Shown here: positions 1 through 5,003 of the stretch, piece after piece
Layout: every line of letters begins with the position of its first letter
Numbering within the stretch: position 1 is the stretch's first letter
Assembly: GCA_904501715.1 (NCBI GenBank)
Contig: CAJGCD010000085.1
Coordinates: 1 to 5,102, forward strand
Length of the DNA stretch: 5,102 nucleotides
DNA from: an uncultured Clostridia bacterium
Lineage (GTDB): Bacteria > Bacillota > Clostridia > Oscillospirales > CAG-272
Reading direction: 5' to 3'
Notes under the pieces: model-generated
Seen by the model: only the letters and a program-made list of their open reading frames with translations
Told to the model about the DNA's origin: nothing
Database searches by the model: none
Made by a program: the position numbers and the translations under genes

Positions 1-1
1 A

Positions 2-97
2 GCGCAGGAGTGGGTGAATTTGAACGGCAAGCCGTTCAAAGAGGGCGAACCCTCGCCGGGGGGTTCGCCCAATAAAACAGAAGTTACTATTCAATAA
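2..97 (+). CDS. Possible 3' end of an upstream gene (partial)
   Basis: A frame open from the left edge ends at a TAA at 95-97 and gives about 31 residues: a hydrophilic tail beginning AQEWVNLNGKPFKEGEP and ending EVTIQ. In its first two thirds most third codon positions are G or C, which is compatible with coding. Against it, two perfect 10-bp inverted repeats (19-40 and 43-70) sit inside it. Such structures are more usual in intergenic repeats, and a neighbouring frame is also open to a TAA at 73-75. There is too little sequence to assign a family. I see no membrane segment or known motif. Confidence 0.35.
   Translation, partial: AQEWVNLNGKPFKEGEPSPGGSPNKTEVTIQ
19..70. repeat. Two adjacent perfect inverted repeats
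   Basis: The first pair is TTTGAACGGC (19-28) and GCCGTTCAAA (31-40), 10 bp with a 2-nt spacer. The second is GGGCGAACCC (43-52) and GGGTTCGCCC (61-70), 10 bp with an 8-nt spacer. An alternative inner hairpin, GAGGG/CCCTC (41-45 with 50-54), competes with the second. Neither is followed by a T-run on either strand, so a simple intrinsic terminator is not well supported. A palindromic intergenic repeat unit is the likelier reading. Confidence 0.6.
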
Positions 98-299
98 GCC
101 GCTTGGCGTCTTTATCTTTTTTCTTTGGCACAAAAGGCGCAAAGAAAAAAGAAACAAAAAGGAAACGCCGAAGGGAAGTTTCGCCCGTTGCGACGGGCAA
201 CCGCCCTTTCGCTGGCGGCTCGCGGCAAGTTTTTTGAACAAAACTTGACTAAAAACTTTTTTACCTGCGGTGCGTGGGAGCGTTTTGATAAGCCGCCTA
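98..299. repeat. Non-coding, hairpin-rich repeat-like block
   Basis: No convincing gene is present, only short open frames on both strands of odd composition. The block is a chain of fold-backs. CTTTTTTCTTTG (116-127) pairs with CAAAGAAAAAAG (140-151). GCCCGT/ACGGGC closes on a TGCG loop (183-198). CCGCC (201-205) pairs with GGCGG (214-218). CAAGTTTT (226-233) pairs with AAAACTTG (240-247). A GC-rich core lies between A/T-rich arms. The nonamer ATAAGCCGC occurs at 94-102 and again at 288-296, bracketing most of the block. The composition resembles dispersed intergenic repeats in clostridial genomes. That resemblance is from memory and was not checked. Confidence 0.55.
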
Positions 300-328
300 T
301 TGACAAGCGCCCCGTTTTATGCTATAAT
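300..328 (+). promoter_or_regulatory. Consensus sigma-A promoter for rnjA
   Basis: TTGACA at 300-305 and TATAAT at 323-328 are both perfect matches, with the optimal 17-bp spacer. TG at 320-321 adds an extended -10. Transcription should start near 334-336, giving a leader of about 118 nt before the rnjA start codon. Such a match predicts strong, largely activator-independent transcription. It lies right against the repeat-like block on its left. Confidence 0.9.
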
Positions 329-334
329 AAGGTA

Positions 335-452
335 GTTCAAAATTTAATACACAGCCTTCGGTAGGCGGTGCAGGGAGCGGTGCTGCATCGTTGAGAGGGC
401 TGACATTTCACGCCCTTTTGGGCTACATATAAAACTAAATAAAGGAGAAACT
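335..452 (+). promoter_or_regulatory. Structured 5' leader of rnjA
   Basis: Three successive hairpins can form: GCCT/AGGC (354-357 with 363-366), TGCAG/CTGCA (369-373 with 383-387), and AGGGC/GCCCT (396-400 with 412-416). The right arm of the third can instead pair with GGGC at 420-423 across a TTTT loop. Its 414-418 CCTTT can also pair with AAAGG of the ribosome binding site at 441-445. These pairings exclude one another, so the leader could modulate translation. It matches no riboswitch class I know: there is no T-box motif and no obvious ligand-binding core. No leader peptide with a ribosome binding site is visible. Confidence 0.45.
441..447 (+). promoter_or_regulatory. Ribosome binding site of rnjA
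   Basis: AAAGGAG lies 5 nt before the ATG at 453 and fixes that start. It is close to the ideal Shine-Dalgarno sequence. Five of its bases can pair with CCTTT at 414-418. Confidence 0.85.
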
Positions 453-2129
453 ATGCCAAAAAAAGAAAAAGGCAAGCTGCGTATCATTCCTCTCGGCGGT
501 CTTAATGAGATCGGAAAAAATATGACCGTTATCGAATACGAGAATGATATGCTGATAATCGATTGCGGTCTTGGCTTCCCCGATGAGGATATGCTGGGCG
601 TTGACCTGGTAATACCCGATATATCCTATCTCGAAGCAAACAAGGAAAAGATAAAGGGGCTTTTCCTCACTCACGGGCACGAGGACCATATAGGAGCTAT
701 TCCCTATATCCTCCGCGATATAAATCCCCCTATATACGGCACCAGACTTACTCTCGGTGTCCTTAAGAACAAGCTTACCGAGCATATTTTGCCCTATGAG
801 CCCCAGCTCAACTGCGTTGAGGCGGGAGATACGGTAAAGGTAGGAGAGTGCTCGGTGGAGTTCATCCACGTTAACCATTCCATTGCCGACGCCTGTGCGC
901 TGGCTATTACCACTCCACGAGGAATCGTGGTCCATTCGGGTGATTTTAAGCTGGATATCACACCTATTGACGGAGAGATGATGAATCTTACTCGCTTCGG
1001 TGAGCTTGGCAAAAAGGGTGTGCTGATGCTTATGTGCGAATCCACCAATGCCGAGCGCGCGGGAATCACACCGTCGGAGCGCACGGTGGGCAAGTCGCTG
1101 GAATATATATTCAACACCAACAAGGATAAGAGAATAGTTATTGCTACCTTCTCCTCAAACGTGCACCGCGTACAGCAGATAATCGACGTAAGCGCAAAGC
1201 ACGGCAGAAAGGTGGCAGTCACGGGACGCAGTATGCTGAATATCCTCGGCGCTGCCGTAGAGCTTGGATATATGACGGTTCCAAAGGGCGTACTTGTGGA
1301 TATCAACGATATCAAGCGCTTTAAGCCCGAGGAGCTGACCCTTATAACCACGGGAAGTCAGGGGGAGCCTATGTCGGCTCTCTACCGTATGGCGTTCTCG
1401 GAGCATTCGCAGGTCACCCTGAGCCGCTCCGACCTTGTGGTGCTTTCCTCCAGTCCCATACCGGGTAACGAGAAGCTTATCGGAAGGATAATCAACGAGC
1501 TTACCAAGAACGGAGTCAGCGTGCTTCACGACTCGGTGGTCGAGGTCCACGTTTCGGGTCACGCCTGCCGCGAGGAGCTTAAGCTGCTTCAGGCACTGGT
1601 AAGACCTAAGTATTTTATGCCGATCCACGGAGAATATCGCCATCTTGCGGCAAACCGCGAGCTTGCGCTCTCGCTGGGAATGAAGGAATCGGATATATTT
1701 ATCTCGGATATCGGCAAGGTGCTTGAGATAGATAAGAACGGAGCAAAATTCGCGGGTACCGTTCCTGCGGGTAGAGTGCTTGTTGACGGTTACGGAGTTG
1801 GCGACGTTGGAAATATCGTGCTCCGCGACAGAAAGCATCTGTCACAGGACGGACTTATAGTGGTGGTCGCTACCCTTGATTCCTCCTCGGGACTGCTTCT
1901 TTCGGGTCCCGACGTTGTGTCGCGAGGCTTTGTCTACGTCAGAGAGTCCGAGGAGCTTATGGAGGAGATAAGACAGCTCGCCTACGAGGCTATATCCCGT
2001 TCCCTGGAGAGCGGAAGGCGTGTTGACAGAATGGAGATGAAGAACACCCTTAAGGATGAGCTGTCCAAGTACCTCTATGCCAAGACAAAGCGTAAGCCTA
2101 TGGTGCTTCCCATTATTATGAATATGTAA
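453..2129 (+). CDS. rnjA: Ribonuclease J (J1-type, catalytic)
   Basis: This is a metallo-beta-lactamase/beta-CASP ribonuclease with 5'-3' exonuclease and endonuclease activity, acting in the cytoplasm on mRNA decay and rRNA maturation. At 558 residues it is essentially the length of Bacillus subtilis RNase J1. The metal site is intact: HGHEDH at 74-79 (H74, H76, D78, H79), H142 in VNHSI, D164 in HSGDF, and H392 in MPIHGEYRH. Other family hallmarks are CESTNAERAG (195-204), GSQGEPMSAL (301-310) and HVSGHA (366-371). The lactamase fold spans roughly 1-210 and 360-450, beta-CASP about 211-360, and the C-terminal domain about 465-558. The intact HxHxDH argues for J1 rather than the less active J2 paralogue. 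The ATG has a strong ribosome binding site 5 nt upstream and a consensus promoter about 120 nt before it. The rpoY gene that precedes rnjA in Bacillus is not seen here. Confidence 0.97.
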   Translation: MPKKEKGKLRIIPLGGLNEIGKNMTVIEYENDMLIIDCGLGFPDEDMLGVDLVIPDISYLEANKEKIKGLFLTHGHEDHIGAIPYILRDINPPIYGTRLTLGVLKNKLTEHILPYEPQLNCVEAGDTVKVGECSVEFIHVNHSIADACALAITTPRGIVVHSGDFKLDITPIDGEMMNLTRFGELGKKGVLMLMCESTNAERAGITPSERTVGKSLEYIFNTNKDKRIVIATFSSNVHRVQQIIDVSAKHGRKVAVTGRSMLNILGAAVELGYMTVPKGVLVDINDIKRFKPEELTLITTGSQGEPMSALYRMAFSEHSQVTLSRSDLVVLSSSPIPGNEKLIGRIINELTKNGVSVLHDSVVEVHVSGHACREELKLLQALVRPKYFMPIHGEYRHLAANRELALSLGMKESDIFISDIGKVLEIDKNGAKFAGTVPAGRVLVDGYGVGDVGNIVLRDRKHLSQDGLIVVVATLDSSSGLLLSGPDVVSRGFVYVRESEELMEEIRQLAYEAISRSLESGRRVDRMEMKNTLKDELSKYLYAKTKRKPMVLPIIMNM

Positions 2130-2130
2130 G

Positions 2131-2169
2131 AGGGTGAATTATGCACGCTTATCCGCATAAATTCATCTT
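2131..2169 (+). terminator. Weak hairpin after rnjA, possible terminator
   Basis: TGAATTATGC (2135-2144) pairs with GCATAAATTCA (2155-2165) with one bulged base. G-C and G-U pairs extend the base outward to about 2131-2169. The stem is A/T-rich and starts just after the rnjA stop. What follows (TTATGTTCATATAA) has no proper T-run, so termination would be inefficient, and the structure may simply stabilise the 3' end. Confidence 0.3.
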
Positions 2170-2189
2170 ATGTTCATATAATGTTCAAT
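2162..2189 (+). promoter_or_regulatory. Three phased TTCA half-sites (putative operator)
   Basis: TTCATC begins at 2162, TTCATA at 2173 and TTCAAT at 2184, exactly 11 bp apart. The first two 11-bp units, TTCATCTTATG and TTCATATAATG, agree at 9 of 11 positions. The last half-site falls where a -35 element would lie for the TATAAT at 2210-2215. Direct repeats at one helical turn next to a poor -35 are typical of binding sites for OmpR/PhoP-type response regulators. The assignment to a regulator class is inference. Confidence 0.45.
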
Positions 2190-2215
2190 CTTTTATCATT
2201 CTAACAATGTATAAT
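2184..2215 (+). promoter_or_regulatory. Probable promoter of the foldase-like gene
   Basis: TATAAT at 2210-2215 is a perfect -10, predicting a start near 2222 and a leader of about 58 nt. No good -35 lies at 16-18 bp. The nearest candidate, TTCAAT (2184-2189), is 20 bp away and weak, which suggests dependence on an activator. A second TATAAT at 2177-2182 also lacks a convincing -35 and overlaps the phased repeats. Confidence 0.55.
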
Positions 2216-2231
2216 ATACGGGTAAGCTTTA

Positions 2232-2246
2232 GCCGTAGCCCACGGC
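2232..2246 (+). other. Small hairpin in the 5' leader
   Basis: GCCGT (2232-2236) pairs with ACGGC (2242-2246) around an AGCCC loop, about 10 nt after the expected transcription start. It may protect the 5' end of the transcript, which matters when a 5'-3' exonuclease such as RNase J is present. No regulatory ligand is suggested. Confidence 0.4.
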
Positions 2247-2263
2247 ATATAAAAAATAAAACG

Positions 2264-2269
2264 AAGGTG
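2264..2269 (+). promoter_or_regulatory. Ribosome binding site of the foldase-like gene
   Basis: AAGGTG lies 10 nt before the ATG at 2280. A second ATG at 2289 is in frame but 19 nt from this site, so the first is preferred. Confidence 0.6.
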
Positions 2270-2279
2270 TAATACGAAA

Positions 2280-4187
2280 ATGGGAAAAATGAAGATTACG
2301 AATAATAAAAGAGGGGGCGCTGCTACCAAGGGAAACAGCGGTATCCCCAACTGGCTGCTTACTACCATAGTTGTGGTAGTAATAGCTGCCGTTCTCCTCA
2401 CCTGCGTAGCTACCATTCTCTCCTCTACGGGTACGGTTAAGAGAATGTTCAACGCTATGAAGTCCGAGGATTTCAAGGTAAACGGAAATATGATGACGTA
2501 TTTCTACGCAAACACTTACAGCAACTTCCAGAGCACTTACAGCAGCTATCTTAAGATGTTCAGTCTGGGAGAGAACACTCCTGTGAGCGCTCACCGCGAT
2601 ATCATTATCGGCGGTACCGAGGAGGCTCCCAATACATACGACACTATGTATTTCAGCGCGTATGAGGGAAAGACCTGGTTCGATTACTTTATCGAACAGA
2701 CCACCGCAAGCGTTAAGTCTATGCTTATCTACTGCGAGGAGGCTGAGGAGCTGGGAATAACCCTCACCGACGAGGAGGAGCAGAGCATAGAGGACGCTAT
2801 TGACGCGTCTGTTACTCAGTTCAGACTTTACCTGCTTACCAACGGCGGCAACGGCTCGGCTTCCGAGTCCACCTGCTTTAACGCTATGTACGGATCGGGC
2901 GTTAACAGAGGAGACATCCGCAAGGCTATGAGAATGTCCACTCTTGCGGCTAAGTGCGCTCAGCAGATAGAGGAAACTATTGACAAGGCGATCACCGACG
3001 AGGATATATCCAAGGAATATACCGATAACGTTCTTGATTATGATGCTATTGATTACTTCTACTACCGTTATAGCGTAGATTATGAAGAGGTTGTAGAGAA
3101 AATAGCAGGTAAGGATGCTACCGACAGCGAAAAGGAAGCAAAGAAGGCTGAAATACTCGCGGCATACAAGACCGAGATCGACGAGGCAAAGAAGCTTGCC
3201 GACGGACTCGAGGCATGCAAGACTGTTGAAGAGTTCAAAAAGTACGTATTCGACAACAAGGTAGGCGATAACTACGATGAGCTCTTTGCCGAGGAAGAGC
3301 TTAAGGATGCGGATAAGCCCTCCGAGGAGGCGCTTAAGACTATCAAGGACAAGATAACCGCCGCTGTTGTTGCGGAGGTTCTTGCTGACGCCGACGAAAC
3401 CGCCGATGAGGTAGTTGAAACTAAGACGGGCGAGGGTGATGCGGCTACTACTACCTACACTCTCTATGAAATAAGCATCACCGAAACCTTTGCTAAGGCT
3501 ATAAGAACTATAAGAGAAGACCTCTTTGACGGTATAAGCAACATCAACGATACCTACACCGTTGAAAAGGGTGCTTACTCCAAGAGCGACGACTTTATGG
3601 TTTGGGCGTTTGACGCGGCGAGAAAGGACGGAGACGTTAAGTCTATCGCCGAGGGCGACGGCTCTGCCGAGGGTGAGCTTACTGCTGAAAAGGAATATTA
3701 CCGCGAGACCGTTTACTTCCTTACTAAGGCTCAGTACAAGGATGAGCAGAGCTCCCGCGACGTGGCTTACATGCTCTTCTCAAGCACTACCGACGCTAAC
3801 AAGGTTATAGACGCCATCAAGGAGGCTGTCAAGGACGGCACCGCGCTTACCAGAGAGAAGTTCTCCGAGCTTGGAGCGGCTAACAACGCGGCTAACGACG
3901 TGTTTGTTGAGAACTACGTTGAAGGCAATATGGGAAGCACATCCTTTGACGCTTGGATATACGGTAAGGATATAAAGAAGGGTGATTACACCACCTCTCC
4001 CGTAACTATGTCCGACGGCTCCATAATGGTAGCATTCTACGTTGACGACGGCGACCCCTGCTGGAGAGTAAACGTAAAGAACGCGCTTCTCAACGAGAGA
4101 TTTACCGCTCGTGAGGACGCAATGACAGCGGCTCACAGCGGCTCGGTAAAGACCAACAATTGGGTGCTTGGTCTTATGGCAAAGTAA
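2280..4187 (+). CDS. Membrane-anchored PrsA/SurA-like foldase, parvulin site degenerate
   Basis: This 635-residue acidic protein has a basic N-terminus, one membrane helix at about 25-47, and the rest outside the cell (positive-inside rule). Residues about 65-235 resemble a SurA-type N-terminal chaperone domain, with VNGN at its start. Two parvulin-like halves follow. The first begins near ITDEDISKEY (238-247) with strand DYFYYRYS, and closes near DDFMVWAFDAARKDGD (437-452) after a long acidic, lysine/glutamate-rich insert (about 330-430). The second runs about 493-605, with RDVAYMLF (493-500), FDAWIYGKDIKKGD (556-569) and MVAFYVDDGD (583-592). Where active parvulins have histidine in the HIL motif, the second half has Y497, and neither half contains any histidine. 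A holdase/foldase without isomerase activity is therefore likely. The family call rests on motif resemblance, and another secreted function is possible. It lies 150 bp after rnjA with its own probable promoter. Confidence 0.65.
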   Translation: MGKMKITNNKRGGAATKGNSGIPNWLLTTIVVVVIAAVLLTCVATILSSTGTVKRMFNAMKSEDFKVNGNMMTYFYANTYSNFQSTYSSYLKMFSLGENTPVSAHRDIIIGGTEEAPNTYDTMYFSAYEGKTWFDYFIEQTTASVKSMLIYCEEAEELGITLTDEEEQSIEDAIDASVTQFRLYLLTNGGNGSASESTCFNAMYGSGVNRGDIRKAMRMSTLAAKCAQQIEETIDKAITDEDISKEYTDNVLDYDAIDYFYYRYSVDYEEVVEKIAGKDATDSEKEAKKAEILAAYKTEIDEAKKLADGLEACKTVEEFKKYVFDNKVGDNYDELFAEEELKDADKPSEEALKTIKDKITAAVVAEVLADADETADEVVETKTGEGDAATTTYTLYEISITETFAKAIRTIREDLFDGISNINDTYTVEKGAYSKSDDFMVWAFDAARKDGDVKSIAEGDGSAEGELTAEKEYYRETVYFLTKAQYKDEQSSRDVAYMLFSSTTDANKVIDAIKEAVKDGTALTREKFSELGAANNAANDVFVENYVEGNMGSTSFDAWIYGKDIKKGDYTTSPVTMSDGSIMVAFYVDDGDPCWRVNVKNALLNERFTAREDAMTAAHSGSVKTNNWVLGLMAK

Positions 4188-4200
4188 GACTTGAAAATAC

Positions 4201-4228
4201 AAATGGCGCGGAGGTATCCGCGCCATTT
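4201..4228 (+). terminator. Strong hairpin between the second and third genes
   Basis: AAATGGCGCGG (4201-4211) pairs perfectly with CCGCGCCATTT (4218-4228). A further A-T pair inside gives 12 bp and a GGTA tetraloop. It starts 13 nt after the stop of the foldase-like gene. The T content downstream is only moderate (ATTTCAAACCTTTT), so it may be a partial terminator or an mRNA 3'-end stabiliser that lowers expression of the next gene. Confidence 0.65.
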
Positions 4229-4243
4229 CAAACCTTTTAAAGC

Positions 4244-4247
4244 GAGG
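4244..4247 (+). promoter_or_regulatory. Ribosome binding site of the cysteine-rich gene
   Basis: GAGG, in the context GCGAGGAT, lies 8 nt before the ATG at 4256 and supports that start. I see no credible promoter between the upstream hairpin and this site, so transcription probably reads through from the foldase-like gene. Confidence 0.6.
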
Positions 4248-4255
4248 ATATAAAA

Positions 4256-4894
4256 ATGATACTTGAACCTAAGCAGACAACCGTAGCCTATCGCTGCCCC
4301 AAATGCGGGGGCGGAGTTATGAGCGTGGTCGGGCTTTTCAATCTCTCCGCGGATATGGTCAAGCTGAAATGCGATTGCGGGGGAAGTGAAATGACTGTGG
4401 TGCGCACTAAGGATGACAAGATAAATTTCACAGTGCCCTGCATAATGTGCCCTCAGCCTCACAGATATACGCTCAGCAGTAAGGCGTTTTTTGAAAAGGA
4501 GCTTTTCGTGCTGCCTTGCCATCTGTCGGGAATAAGCATAGGAATGATGGGCGACGCCAATAAGGTCAAGGCGGAGCTGGCAAAGACCGAGCTGGAGCTG
4601 CTTGATATGCTGGAAAAGAGCGGCATTAAGGATTTTGAGGAGATACGCGGCGAGCGTACTCTCTCCGACCCGCAGGTGCTTGAGATACTTGTGTACGTTA
4701 TCAAGGAGCTCGACGAGGAGGGCAGAATACACTGCCTGTGTCCCGAGGAAAGCGAGAAGGAATACGAAATAGAATTTCTTAAGGAGTCTATGAGAGTCAG
4801 CTGTAAATGCTGCGGAGCGCATAAGGAAATACCCACCGCATCACTTATAGACGCCTATGCGTTTCTTGAAGCCGATAGCTTGATTTTGGAGTAG
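4256..4894 (+). CDS. Cysteine-rich protein with three probable zinc-ribbon modules, unknown function
   Basis: I do not recognise the family. The 212-residue product has no signal peptide or membrane helix, so it is probably cytoplasmic. Its cysteines come in pairs: CPKC (14-17) with CDC (39-41); CIMC (62-65) with CH (88-89) or H69; CLC (160-162) with CKCC (183-186). Each set could hold one zinc ion. The second knuckles of the first and third modules look alike (KLKCDCGGSEMTV and RVSCKCCGAHKEIP). Between modules two and three lies a charged helical stretch (about 100-157) rich in Glu, Lys and Leu, possibly a dimerising helix. Zinc ribbons commonly bind nucleic acid or proteins, but no catalytic motif is visible. 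The gene starts 68 bp after the foldase-like gene, past a strong hairpin. Confidence 0.75.
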   Translation: MILEPKQTTVAYRCPKCGGGVMSVVGLFNLSADMVKLKCDCGGSEMTVVRTKDDKINFTVPCIMCPQPHRYTLSSKAFFEKELFVLPCHLSGISIGMMGDANKVKAELAKTELELLDMLEKSGIKDFEEIRGERTLSDPQVLEILVYVIKELDEEGRIHCLCPEESEKEYEIEFLKESMRVSCKCCGAHKEIPTASLIDAYAFLEADSLILE

Positions 4895-4924
4895 TTAGAA
4901 GTTAGAATCATAAACGATTTTTTT
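4894..4924 (+). terminator. Weak terminator candidate after the cysteine-rich gene
   Basis: Just after the TAG stop a 7-nt tandem duplication, GTTAGAA twice (4894-4907), is followed by a short A/T-rich stem (4904-4909 with 4916-4921, loop ATAAAC). It overlaps a run of seven Ts (4918-4924). The stem is weak, with one G-C and one G-U pair. Termination is plausible but not strongly supported. Confidence 0.35.
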
Positions 4925-4957
4925 GCCACTTTCTTTCGTAGAAAGTGGCGCAAAGAA
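4918..4957. repeat. Fold-back element with 10-bp perfect stem
   Basis: GCCACTTTCT (4925-4934) pairs with AGAAAGTGGC (4940-4949) around a TTCGT loop. Beyond a GC bulge, TTT (4922-4924) can also pair with AAA (4952-4954). The T-run lies before rather than after the stem, so it is not a plus-strand terminator. The right flank GGCGCAAAGAA (4947-4957) is identical to 136-146 in the left repeat block, in the same orientation, so the two are probably variants of one dispersed element. Confidence 0.6.
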
Positions 4958-5003
4958 CTTGAAAAGGGGTTTTATTAAGAGGGTTTGTGCGTTGACTCGT
5001 TAG

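Noticed and set aside
112..306. Minus-strand 64-residue reading frame over the same block
   Set aside because: It is a by-product of the inverted repeats, with no supporting start signal or recognisable motif.
125..364. Plus-strand 79-residue reading frame rich in Lys, Arg, Phe and Asn
   Set aside because: It starts at TTG with no ribosome binding site, runs through the fold-back repeats and across the rnjA promoter, and its composition reflects repeat DNA rather than a protein.
335..452. T-box or other known riboswitch in the rnjA leader
   Set aside because: No T-box consensus or recognisable ligand-binding core is present, and no terminator with a T-run precedes the gene.
794..1838. Long open frames on the minus strand within rnjA (794-1351 and 1155-1838)
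   Set aside because: They lie opposite a well-conserved RNase J frame, and their sequences show no family motifs.
2131..2169. Arginine-repressor-type operator in the rnjA downstream hairpin
   Set aside because: There is only loose A/T-rich palindromy. The half-site spacing and bases do not match an ARG box well enough to claim.
3562..3810. 82-residue plus-strand frame inside the foldase-like gene
   Set aside because: It is an out-of-frame shadow with skewed Arg/Thr/Leu content and no start signal.
4133..4836. Minus-strand open frames opposite the cysteine-rich gene
   Set aside because: They have no ribosome binding sites, and the plus frame has organised cysteine pairs and a proper start.
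4925..4949. Intrinsic terminator for the cysteine-rich gene
   Set aside because: The stem is perfect, but the T-run is on its 5' side and no T-run follows on the plus strand; on the minus strand A residues follow.
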